A stretch of DNA of 64,000 nt, taken from Desulfobulbus elongatus DSM 2908 (GTDB lineage Bacteria > Desulfobacterota > Desulfobulbia > Desulfobulbales > Desulfobulbaceae). Below, piece by piece: positions 42,153 to 50,808 of this stretch (position 1 is its first letter; every line of letters starts with the position of its first letter). The notes beneath the pieces were generated by a model that saw only the letters and a program-made list of their open reading frames with translations, was not told where the DNA came from and ran no database searches. The DNA lies in the NCBI RefSeq assembly GCF_000621145.1, contig NZ_JHZB01000011.1, forward strand, positions 54,565 through 118,564, given 5' to 3'. A program made the position numbers and the translations under genes.

Positions 42153-44768
42153 TCACGCCTCGACAGGGGGAGCGGTGAGCTTGTAGTTGCCGGCCACGAA
42201 ATTTTCCGCCACCCATTCCACGCTCTGTTCCGTGGTCATCAGCATGTCGAGCTGGCGGGTGAAGATCAGCAGCCGGCCCAGGATGTCCATCCGGCTTTCG
42301 ATATAGGATTTGGGATATTTCTGCAAGCGGGCGTCCACCTTGTCGGCCTTGACGTCGACCTTGAAGCCTTCCCGGTCGAGGATGCGGGAAATGGCCCGGA
42401 CCCGCCTGTTCTTGCGGATGTCGTCGGCCGCGCCGCCCTTGAAGGTGAAGGTGATGTAGTTCTTGTTGACCGTGTCGCCACAGTAGGCATCGATGACGCT
42501 GTAATGGTACCCCACCCGCGAGCTGAAGTTGAGGTATTTGTCGGCGATGATGGCATAGCTGCGGTCGCCGAACCGTTCGCCCACATGGCCCGGCGCCATG
42601 GTCTGTTCCCGGAACACCGACAGCAGGCCGGCAAAGTTGACCGGCCGGGGCTCCAGCCCGTGGACCTCCCTGTTGAGCATGCCCCGCAGCAGGGCCAGGA
42701 AAGGGGCGGAGACGATCTCGTCGACCTGGACCGCGTTCCACTTCACCATTGCCCCCTCCCTGAGGCCGTTGCCCAGGTCGATCAGGTGGATGTCCATGGG
42801 CAGGGGGGCGTCCAGCTTGAGCGACCAGCCGTGGAATTTGGAGGCCAGGTCGCTGATCTGGAACATCTCCTTGTAGGAGTATTCGTGGCAGTAGCGGGCG
42901 AGATCGTGCAGGGTGGCGCAGCCCGCCGGGGTGAACTCCGGGGCGTCGGGGTTGACCAGATTGAGCGGGATGACGTTCTTGGCGATCCGTTGCAACTGTT
43001 CGTAGACCGGCGTGCCCTTCATGTGGGCCTCTTCTTTCTTCACCGCGGCCAGCAGCTCGGTGACCGTGCCTTCGTAGACCCGGCCGGTATAGGCGTCCAC
43101 CGTCACCTCCATACCCGGCGGGATCAGTTCCATCACCGGCTGGGCGCAGATGAGCGTCGGTACGTTGAACTCGCGGGCCAGGGCGGCCATGTGGCCGCTG
43201 ACGCTGCCCGCCTCGACGATGATGGCGCCGCAATGGCGCATGACGATCACGTATTCCGGCGAGGAATGGCGGGCGATCAGCACGCCGCCCTCCGGGAAAT
43301 CGGCCAGGTCCTCCATGGACCGGACATGGACGGCACTACCCCTGCCCACTCCCTGGGAGGCGATCTCGCCGCTGTCGACGATCAGTCGGTAGCCTTCGAG
43401 GGGGGCGGTCTTGAGCAGGCAGAAATTCTTGGGCGACTGGATTTTCAGCGGCCGCGACTGGAGCAGCAGCAGGCGGTCGTCCTGGTCCAGGGCCCATTCC
43501 ACGTCCTGCGGGCATTTGTAGTGCGCCTCCAGGGCGGCGCCGTACCCGGCCAGGGTCCGGATCTGGTCGTCGGTGAGGCAGGGCGCGCCCTGCAGCGCGG
43601 CGTCCACCGGCCGTTCCTCGACGCCGCCCTGCCTGTTCAGCACGAGTTGCACCGGCTTGGTGGCCACGGTTTTGTCCAGCAGGACCAGGTCCGCATCCTT
43701 GGTCACCGTGTAGGCATCCGGGGTGACCACCCCGTCCACGGCATAGGGTCCCAGGCCCCAGACGGCGTTGATCAGGATGTGCTCGTCGGTGATGTCGTAG
43801 GGATGGCGGGTGTAGAGCACGCCGCTGGCCCTGGAGTCGACCATCTTGAGGCAGGCCACGGCCATGGCCAGGTCCTCGTCGTACACGCCCTTGGAACTGC
43901 GGTAGGAGATGGAGCGGGCCGAATACAGGCTGGCGATGATCGATTTGTAGGCCTCGCAGATCTCGGCCCGGGTCACGCCGAGCAGGGTGAGGTACTGGCC
44001 GGCATAGGAGATGTCGCCGTCCTCGCCCACCGCGCTGCTGCGCATGGCCAGCAGCACCGATTGGTCATCGCCCCAGAGCTGCTCGCAGGCGGCCAGGATT
44101 TCCCGCTCCAGCTCGGGCGGCATCGGCTTGGACCGGACCAGCTCCAGGGTCTCGGCGCTCAGGTTGCTCAGCAGGTCGAATTCGTTGATATAGATCAGGT
44201 TTTTCTGCTTGATGATTTCTTCCTTGAGGTCGTTGTAGGCGAAGAAATCGTGGAAGCCCTTGGTGGTGATGGCAAACCCCTCGGGAACCGGGATGTCGAG
44301 GCGGTTTTTGATTTCGCCGAGATTGGCGTTCTTGCCGCCGGCCCAGTCGGCATCCGCAAGCAGGATCTGCTCGTAGGGCACGGCCGCCCGCGGCGCGTGC
44401 TCGGCCCTGCGCTCCGCCATGATCGCCTTGATCCGGTCGTTGATCCGCTCCAGGGCCGCATACAGTTCCCGATGCTTGCCGCCGGACATGACGTTGAGGC
44501 TTTTGACCATCTGGAAGGCGTGGCGGAGGGATTTGTTGACCTGGTTGGTGATGTACGACAGGCCGAAGACCGTCTCGCCCTTGAGTTTTTCGTCCATGTC
44601 GGACAGGACGGTGAGCAGTTCGGAATTGGCCACCAGCAGTTCCTTGAACAGGGTGTAGCGGAACCGGAACAGGGCGTTCATCTCCGTGGGATTGCCCGGC
44701 TGGTCCGCTCTGTTCCGGCCGCAGATATCCCTGAACAGCTGTCTGAGATTACCGAGAATGGTCGACAT
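42153..44768 (-). CDS. PEP/pyruvate-dikinase-like protein B
   Basis: 871 residues. N-terminal helical domain (about 35-120, FRYTLFKELLVANSELL). ATP-grasp domain with WAGGKNANLGE (142-152), RSSAVGED (243-250) and DVEWALD (422-428). Phosphohistidine domain with His526 in GSVSGHMAALAREFN. C-terminal region of about 300 residues with CATLHDLARYCHEYS and a final helical part ending near ILGRLLIFTRQLDML. The PEP-binding TIM barrel of PEP synthase and PPDK is absent. All ATP and His motifs are intact, so autophosphorylation from ATP is likely; the acceptor is unknown. AGGAAGGGG precedes the ATG. Confidence 0.85.
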   Translation of the reverse strand: MSTILGNLRQLFRDICGRNRADQPGNPTEMNALFRFRYTLFKELLVANSELLTVLSDMDEKLKGETVFGLSYITNQVNKSLRHAFQMVKSLNVMSGGKHRELYAALERINDRIKAIMAERRAEHAPRAAVPYEQILLADADWAGGKNANLGEIKNRLDIPVPEGFAITTKGFHDFFAYNDLKEEIIKQKNLIYINEFDLLSNLSAETLELVRSKPMPPELEREILAACEQLWGDDQSVLLAMRSSAVGEDGDISYAGQYLTLLGVTRAEICEAYKSIIASLYSARSISYRSSKGVYDEDLAMAVACLKMVDSRASGVLYTRHPYDITDEHILINAVWGLGPYAVDGVVTPDAYTVTKDADLVLLDKTVATKPVQLVLNRQGGVEERPVDAALQGAPCLTDDQIRTLAGYGAALEAHYKCPQDVEWALDQDDRLLLLQSRPLKIQSPKNFCLLKTAPLEGYRLIVDSGEIASQGVGRGSAVHVRSMEDLADFPEGGVLIARHSSPEYVIVMRHCGAIIVEAGSVSGHMAALAREFNVPTLICAQPVMELIPPGMEVTVDAYTGRVYEGTVTELLAAVKKEEAHMKGTPVYEQLQRIAKNVIPLNLVNPDAPEFTPAGCATLHDLARYCHEYSYKEMFQISDLASKFHGWSLKLDAPLPMDIHLIDLGNGLREGAMVKWNAVQVDEIVSAPFLALLRGMLNREVHGLEPRPVNFAGLLSVFREQTMAPGHVGERFGDRSYAIIADKYLNFSSRVGYHYSVIDAYCGDTVNKNYITFTFKGGAADDIRKNRRVRAISRILDREGFKVDVKADKVDARLQKYPKSYIESRMDILGRLLIFTRQLDMLMTTEQSVEWVAENFVAGNYKLTAPPVEA

Positions 44769-44969
44769 GGCCCCTTCCTGCGACGAGTGTCATGCTCTGC
44801 GATGGGTCGTGACGGCGCATCCGTCGGAGGAAGCGCTGCCTCCGCCCTGGGGCGCCCTGTTTTTTTTCAACCGATGGCGGCAGCCTGTGCCTGCTGTGGA
44901 TACACGCCATGCGCTGCCTCCGCCTTCCCCCGTTGTCGTCCGTGGCCGCCATCGGAGCGCCTGCGGAAA

Positions 44970-45350
44970 TCATTGCCCACTGCCGATGGTCAGGCCGGTC
45001 CGGGTCTTCCGCACGTAGGTTTCCTTTTCCGCTCCCTTCCAGTAATAGGTCACCCAGGTGCCGTCCAACGTCGCCTTGTGCAGGGCCGCATAGACCGGGG
45101 CCGCCTTCTCCTGGAGATATTCCCCGGCCAGATAGGGGTGGACCAGCAATCTGCCGCTCGGCTCCATGATGAAGACGTACGGCGTATAGGCACCGGCGGC
45201 GAAATCGGTGGCGGCCTTGCCGCTGTTGATCGCCGCCACCATGTCGTCCACGTTTCGCCTGATCCCGGCCTTGTCCGCCACGGCCGGGCCGGGGGCGGCC
45301 AGCAGGATACAACAGGAAACGACGGCCAGCACGTGGACAATCTGTCTCAT
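44970..45350 (-). CDS. secreted single-Cache-domain protein
   Basis: 126 residues with a signal peptide ending near AVA-DK (residue 26). The mature part reads like an sCache fold: YTPYVFIMEPSGRLLVHPYLAGEYL, then APVYAALHKATLDGTWVTYYWKG and TYVRKTRTGLTIGSG. No membrane anchor or output domain follows, so it is a free periplasmic ligand-binding protein. It lies between PEP-dikinase-like C and B on the same strand. It may present a ligand to the kinases of the cluster. Confidence 0.75.
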   Translation of the reverse strand: MRQIVHVLAVVSCCILLAAPGPAVADKAGIRRNVDDMVAAINSGKAATDFAAGAYTPYVFIMEPSGRLLVHPYLAGEYLQEKAAPVYAALHKATLDGTWVTYYWKGAEKETYVRKTRTGLTIGSGQ

Positions 45351-45420
45351 TGTTCTTTCCCCAATGCAATGCCTCGTTGCCGGCCGGGAACAAGCGGCCT
45401 GGCCCTTTTGTTCGAACCGG

Positions 45421-48033
45421 TCACGGCAGCAGCGAATCGATGTCCCTGGTGAGCTTGTTCATGTAATAGCCGACCAGGGCGCTGTTGCCCATGATCATGT
45501 CGAGCTGCCGGGTATGGAGCGTCAGGTAGCCCAGGATCTTGAGGCGGCCGATCATGTATGCCATGTCATGGCCCTCGATGCGGGCGTTCAGGTTGTCGCC
45601 GTTGATCGTGGCCCGGAAGCCGTAGCGCTCCAGGATCTCGCGGATGAAATGGATCCGGCCCAGGCACCGTTCGAAATCGGCCGCCCCGCCCTTGAACTTG
45701 AAGCCGAGATAGTTCTCGCCGGACCGCTCGCTGACCATGGCCTCCATGGTGGAGAAGTGATAGCCGAGCCGCGAGCTCAGGGTGCAGTAATTCCTGGAGA
45801 TCATGAAATAGTTGCGGTCGGCGTACTTGGATTTGACCCCGGCCACCAGGGCGGTGTTCATGGTCGAGCGGAACATGATCGAAGTCATGCCCTTGCCGTC
45901 CAGGGCCGGCGGCCCGTCCCAGGGGATGGCGGCGAACCCCTCCCAGAAGGCCAGCATCGGGATCGAGGCGATCTCGTCCAGCTTGACGTATTTGCCGTGG
46001 ATTTCGTGGGTGAAGCCGTCGTCGAGGTTGAGGATCCACCAGTTCATCGGCACCCGGTAATGGAGCTGCTTGCTGGAGCGCTCGGAAAAGCTGTGGTCCT
46101 TGCCGAAGTTGAACATCTCGACCACGGATTTTTCGTGGATGAACCGGGTGATGTCGTGGAAGGTCCGGCAGTTCTGCGGCTGGAAATCCCGCGCTTCGGG
46201 ATCGAGCAGGTGCAGCGGAATGATGTGGCGGCTGACCTCCGCAAGCGATTCGTACACCGGGCTGCCCAGCATCAGCTTGGGCTCGGGACGGGTCCATTCG
46301 AGCAGGGGACCGATGTTGCCCAGGTAGACCCGGCCGAGGTCGGCCGCCACGGTGACCGCGTCGCCGTTGTGCATCCGGGCCATGGCGCCCTTGACGCCGA
46401 AGATGGCGGGAATGCCGAATTCCCGGGCCACGTTGGCCAGGTGGCCGGCAAAGCCGCCCTGTTCGGACACCACCGCCGCCGCCCTGGCCACCAGCGGCGC
46501 CCAGGTGGGCAGGGCCTGGTCCACCACCAGCACGGCCCCTTCGGGAAACTGGAGGATGTCGACCTTCTTGGCCACCTTGAACACCTTGCCGCAGGCCACG
46601 CCGGGGCTGGCATTGATGCCGCCCTCGACGATCAGGGAGGCCTCGAACCGTTTGAGATCCAGCTCCGGTCCGGGGAGCACGGCCTCCATCTGCTGCAGGG
46701 GGCGCGACTGGAGGATGAAGACATTCCCTTCGACATCGATGGCCCATTCGATATCCTGGGAGGTTTCGTAGTACTGTTCGATGCGGATGGCGTGGTCGGC
46801 CAGCTCCCGGATCTGCCGGTCGGTGAGGGAAGGTTTGACGGCGAGATCGTCGTCGGTTTCGGTGCGGATGCAGCCCTCGCCCTCCAGACAGACCACCTGA
46901 AACCCTTTTCGCTGCACCTCCCGCCTGAGGATGGTCAGGTCGTCGTCGCGGCAGACCACGAACAGGTCGCAGAGATCGTTGCCGTCGACCACCGCCTTGG
47001 GCAGGCCCCAGGTCGAATTGATGTAGATGGCCTCGTCCTTCGAATCAAGCGGGTTGCGGGTGTAGATCACTCCGCCGGCGATGGCGTCGATCATGGCAAG
47101 GCAGCCCACGCACATGGCGATATCCTCGTCGCGGAAGCCGCGGCTGAGCTTGTAGGCGATGGCCTGGACGCTGTACTTGGAGGCCATGACCTGTTTGTAA
47201 TAGTAGAAGAACTGCGAGAAACCGACATTCAACTCGCTTCGGTACTGGCCGGCGAACGAGCTGTTGGCCGCATCCTCGCCAAAGGCGCTGCTCCGCACCG
47301 CCATCCTGATTTCCTGGTCCTGGTTGGCCGCCTTCATGGCGGAATAGGCGTCGACCACCGCCAGGTAGATGGCCTCGGGAACCTCGGCGGCCATGATCAG
47401 CTGGCGGATCTGGGAGCTGACCAGGTCGAGATTGCGGTCCTCGTCCGAGCCGGCCACCTGGAAGAGCCGGTCGATCTCCCGCTGGAGGCCGTCGGCCTGC
47501 ATGAACAGTTCGTGGGCGGCGGCGGTGATCGCAAAGCCGGGGGGCACGTTCATCTGCAACCTGTTCTTGATGTCGCCCAGGTTGGCCATCTTGCCGCCGA
47601 CCAGATCGGTCATGTCGCTGTTGAGCGCCTCCAGGGGGATGACCAGCCGGCGGTCGACGATTTTCTTCCGGGCGCCGAGCAGGGCGTCGATCCGCTTCTG
47701 GATGGCGACGAAGCTGTCTTTGAGGGCGGTGTATTTCCCCGGCGCGATGTTCTCCATGTCGTTGATCATCCGGAACACGTTGACCGAGATCGCGGTGCAG
47801 TGCGTCTGCACGAACGACATGGAAAACGATTCGTTGCCCTGGAGCGCCCGCTCGATATCGGCCATGCCCTCCAGAATCCTGGTGTTGGCGGCCAGCAGCA
47901 GCTTGAAGCTGTGGTAGCGGGACTTGAAGGTGAGCCGCAGGGCGTCCACCTCTTCGGCCTCCAGGCCCGGATCGTGTTCTTCCTGGTTGAGGAAGAAGAA
48001 CTTTTTGGAGAATGCGGCCAGTTTTTTCAGCAT
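45421..48033 (-). CDS. PEP/pyruvate-dikinase-like protein C
   Basis: 870 residues. N-terminal helical domain (about 35-120, YHSFKLLLAANTRILEGM). ATP-grasp domain with LVGGKMANLGD (144-154), RSSAFGED (247-254) and DIEWAID (427-433). Phosphohistidine domain with His531 in GGFAGHLANVAREFG. C-terminal region with CRTFHDITRFIHEKSVVEMF and FKFKGGAAD, shared with paralogues A and B; no TIM barrel. Motifs intact. It follows a stand-alone receiver gene by 46 bases, as paralogue A is coupled to one, so a receiver partner is a repeated theme. Confidence 0.85.
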   Translation of the reverse strand: MLKKLAAFSKKFFFLNQEEHDPGLEAEEVDALRLTFKSRYHSFKLLLAANTRILEGMADIERALQGNESFSMSFVQTHCTAISVNVFRMINDMENIAPGKYTALKDSFVAIQKRIDALLGARKKIVDRRLVIPLEALNSDMTDLVGGKMANLGDIKNRLQMNVPPGFAITAAAHELFMQADGLQREIDRLFQVAGSDEDRNLDLVSSQIRQLIMAAEVPEAIYLAVVDAYSAMKAANQDQEIRMAVRSSAFGEDAANSSFAGQYRSELNVGFSQFFYYYKQVMASKYSVQAIAYKLSRGFRDEDIAMCVGCLAMIDAIAGGVIYTRNPLDSKDEAIYINSTWGLPKAVVDGNDLCDLFVVCRDDDLTILRREVQRKGFQVVCLEGEGCIRTETDDDLAVKPSLTDRQIRELADHAIRIEQYYETSQDIEWAIDVEGNVFILQSRPLQQMEAVLPGPELDLKRFEASLIVEGGINASPGVACGKVFKVAKKVDILQFPEGAVLVVDQALPTWAPLVARAAAVVSEQGGFAGHLANVAREFGIPAIFGVKGAMARMHNGDAVTVAADLGRVYLGNIGPLLEWTRPEPKLMLGSPVYESLAEVSRHIIPLHLLDPEARDFQPQNCRTFHDITRFIHEKSVVEMFNFGKDHSFSERSSKQLHYRVPMNWWILNLDDGFTHEIHGKYVKLDEIASIPMLAFWEGFAAIPWDGPPALDGKGMTSIMFRSTMNTALVAGVKSKYADRNYFMISRNYCTLSSRLGYHFSTMEAMVSERSGENYLGFKFKGGAADFERCLGRIHFIREILERYGFRATINGDNLNARIEGHDMAYMIGRLKILGYLTLHTRQLDMIMGNSALVGYYMNKLTRDIDSLLP

Positions 48034-48079
48034 GAATCGCCTGTATCGGCAGCGGCGGCGAATCGCCCGGAGCGGGGGG

Positions 48080-48496
48080 TCACTGTCCCGCCTCCCGTTG
48101 CTGCTTCTCGTTGAGTTTCTTCCGGGTGTAGGCGTCCTCGATCTTGTAGAGGAGTTCGTCGATGTTGATCGGTTTCATCAGATAGTCGAAGGTGCCCATC
48201 TGCATCAGCTCGATGGCGTTGTCGACGCTGGTGTTGCCGGTGAGCATGATCACCTCGATCAGCGGATCGAGCTTCTTGATTTCGATGAAGGTGTCCGAGC
48301 CGTGCATCCCCGGCATCTGCTGGTCGAGCACCACCACCTCCGGCGGATCGTTCCTGACCAGCTCGACGGCGGCCTCGCCGCTGGCGGCGGTGAGCACGAT
48401 AAAGCCCCGCACCGAGAGCTGGCGGGCCGTGGCCTCGCGGAACACATCCTCGTCGTCAACCAGCAATACCTTGAATTCGCGCTGCTTCTTGTCCAT
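48080..48496 (-). CDS. single-domain response regulator
   Basis: 138 residues. Receiver with VLLVDDEDV, acceptor Asp in VVVLDQQMPGMHG, Thr in MLTGNTS, Lys in LMKPIN. A basic coiled tail (YTRKKLNEKQQRE) and no output domain. It lies nine bases after kinase 3 and 46 before PEP-dikinase-like C, linking the two. Confidence 0.92.
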   Translation of the reverse strand: MDKKQREFKVLLVDDEDVFREATARQLSVRGFIVLTAASGEAAVELVRNDPPEVVVLDQQMPGMHGSDTFIEIKKLDPLIEVIMLTGNTSVDNAIELMQMGTFDYLMKPINIDELLYKIEDAYTRKKLNEKQQREAGQ

Positions 48497-48505
48497 ATGC
48501 TGCGT

Positions 48506-50296
48506 TCAGTTGTCGTGTTGTTTGATCGTTGTCTTCGCCTGTTCGTTGATGGGGAGCAGGATGGTGAACGAACTGCCCGTCCCCGGAATGCTGTTCACCT
48601 TGATGGTGCCGCCCAGGTACTTGACGATGCTCGCCGCGATGCTCAAGCCCAGGCCGGTGCCCCGGCCGCCGCCCTTGGTGGTGAAGAACGGGTTGAAGAT
48701 CCGTTGCAGGTTCTCGGGCGGAATGCCCTTGCCGGTGTCGGCGATGGTCACCCAGACCGTGTCCTCCCTGAATTCGGAGGTGATGGTGATGGTCCCCTTG
48801 TCGGCGATGGCGTCGGAGGCGTTGATCAGGATATTGGCGAACACCTGGCGGAGCGGTTCGGGCTCGGCCAGGATGGGCGGCAGGTCGGCGGCCGGATGGC
48901 TGATCACCTCGATATGCTTGGGCTTGAATTCCACCTTCTTCAGCCGGCTCACCACTTCGTCGAGCAGGACGTTGACATCGCATGCCACCACGCTGGGCAC
49001 GCGGCTCTTGCCCATATCCTGCAATTTGCGGGTGATGCCCTTGGCCCGGTTGGCGGCGGTGTCGATCACCGACAGTTCCTTGTAGATGGCCTCCGGGCTG
49101 TGGTCGAGTTCGAATTCCGGGTTGAGCATGTCGCGGATGACGCCGCTGGTGGCCATGATGATCGCCAGGGGATTGTTGATTTCGTGGGCCACGCCGGCGG
49201 CCAGCTCGCCGATGGAGGCCAGCTTGGAGGCGTGGGCCAGCATCTCCTGCAACTGCTGCCCCTTTTCGGCCATGCGCCGGGCCCGGTCCACCAGTTTCTT
49301 GATGGTGAAATAGATCATGGCCGAGATCAATAAACTGATGACGATCAGGCTGACGGTCAGCACCAGCCTGGCCTTGATCATGCCGGCCTGGGCCACGGCC
49401 ACCGGCTGCACGGCCAGCAGTGCCCAGGGGGTCTCCTTGAGCCAGGCATAGGCCACCAGCATTTTCTGGTCGTCGCGCTCGAATTCCTCGACGCCGGAGG
49501 CGGAGGTCGCCGGGGGGATGTAGTCGCCGGTGCCGGGGAGCTGGCTGCGGCCGGGATCGACCACCTGATACAGGCCCTGGTGGTTGATCAGGGTCGAATC
49601 CACCTCCTTGCCCTGGCTGATGGCCCGCAGGAAGATGTAGAACTTGTCCGGGTCGAGGGTGGCGCGCATCACGTAAGTACGGTTGTCGAACACCTGCTTG
49701 GTGGCGATGGTGAAATGGGGGATCTTGCGGAATCCCATGTAGATGTCGCTGATCAGGTAGCTCTTGTTCTCCGTGAGCAGGTTCCGGTACCAGGATTCCC
49801 CGCTGTAATCCGCGCTCCGCAGCGAGGGAAAGGGGCCGGCATAGCCGATCTGGACGCCCCGGGTATCGAAAAAGCCGACGTCGACGAAACCGTCGTTGAA
49901 GTGTTTCAGGCTGGCCAGCAGGGTGTCCATCTGCTCCTGGGTGGGATTGAGGGAGAATTCCTTGCTGTGGAACAGGTTGTAGAGGTTGACCACCCGCTCC
50001 TGGAGATACAGGTCGATGGTGTTTTTCTGGCTTTCCGCCACCGCCGCCAGGTTGAGCTTGGCGCTTTCCTTGAGGGTATGGGTGAACTGGAAGTGAAAAT
50101 AGGCGGAGAGCAGGGCGTTGGGCAGGAGGAAGCCCAGCACCAGGCCCAGAATCAGCCGGGTCTGGAGCTGCTTGAAGTGGAGCCTGATCTGCTGCAGGTT
50201 GGCCTGGCTGTCGGCGGGGTCGTAGACATGTTCGGCGGTGGCCCGTTTATGAGGCGGTATATCGTCGAGCAGATGACTGGTATCCCAGACTCTCAT
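48506..50296 (-). CDS. Cache-domain sensor histidine kinase 3
   Basis: 596 residues. A cytoplasmic N-terminal tail of about 45 residues, membrane segments at about 48-68 and 310-332, and a dCache domain with YAGPF...YSGESWYRN...SDIYMGFRKIPHF (about 152-195). HisKA with His371 in [11 protein letters not shown]; HATPase with ANILINASDAI, DTGKGIP, FNPFFTTK and GTGLGLSI. Complete. Part of a run of kinase-receiver pairs with the receiver at 48080 nine bases downstream. Confidence 0.93.
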   Translation of the reverse strand: MRVWDTSHLLDDIPPHKRATAEHVYDPADSQANLQQIRLHFKQLQTRLILGLVLGFLLPNALLSAYFHFQFTHTLKESAKLNLAAVAESQKNTIDLYLQERVVNLYNLFHSKEFSLNPTQEQMDTLLASLKHFNDGFVDVGFFDTRGVQIGYAGPFPSLRSADYSGESWYRNLLTENKSYLISDIYMGFRKIPHFTIATKQVFDNRTYVMRATLDPDKFYIFLRAISQGKEVDSTLINHQGLYQVVDPGRSQLPGTGDYIPPATSASGVEEFERDDQKMLVAYAWLKETPWALLAVQPVAVAQAGMIKARLVLTVSLIVISLLISAMIYFTIKKLVDRARRMAEKGQQLQEMLAHASKLASIGELAAGVAHEINNPLAIIMATSGVIRDMLNPEFELDHSPEAIYKELSVIDTAANRAKGITRKLQDMGKSRVPSVVACDVNVLLDEVVSRLKKVEFKPKHIEVISHPAADLPPILAEPEPLRQVFANILINASDAIADKGTITITSEFREDTVWVTIADTGKGIPPENLQRIFNPFFTTKGGGRGTGLGLSIAASIVKYLGGTIKVNSIPGTGSSFTILLPINEQAKTTIKQHDN

Positions 50297-50415
50297 AGCG
50301 TGTTCTCTGCCTTGCGGTCACAAAGCGATGCCGTCCGTTGCGCGCCGGACCGCGGTCATTCGCCGCGCGATTCCGGCCTCTTCGGGGATTTGACGCCGTC
50401 GCGCACGCACGGGTG

Positions 50416-50799
50416 TCAGTGGATCAGGCCGCGCTTCTTGTTGTAGGCTTGGCCGATGGTGTCGAGCAGCTCGTTGAGCGGCGCCGGTTTCATGACGTAG
50501 TCGAAGGCGCCGAGCTGCATCCCCTTGAGGCCGAATTCCACCGAGGCGTGGCCGGTCAGCATGATGACCTCGATTTCCGGCTTGAGTTTCTTGATGTGCC
50601 GCAGGGTCTCAATGCCGTCCATGTCCGGCATCTTGACGTCCAGGACAATGACGTCGAAATCCTTGTCCTTGAGGATTTCCAGGGCCCTGACGCCGCTGGC
50701 GGCGCCTTCCGCCTGGATTTTCCTCGCATTCAGCCGCTTGACGATGGTTTCCCGGAAATCGTCCTCGTCGTCAACAATCAACACCCGCAATGTATCCAT
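50416..50799 (-). CDS. single-domain response regulator
   Basis: 127 residues. Receiver with VLIVDDEDD, acceptor Asp in [13 protein letters not shown], Thr in MLTGHAS, Lys in VMKPAP; short basic tail, no output domain. It lies nine bases after kinase 4 and 119 bases before kinase 3. Confidence 0.92.
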   Translation of the reverse strand: MDTLRVLIVDDEDDFRETIVKRLNARKIQAEGAASGVRALEILKDKDFDVIVLDVKMPDMDGIETLRHIKKLKPEIEVIMLTGHASVEFGLKGMQLGAFDYVMKPAPLNELLDTIGQAYNKKRGLIH

Positions 50800-50808
50800 C
50801 GTGTTCCT

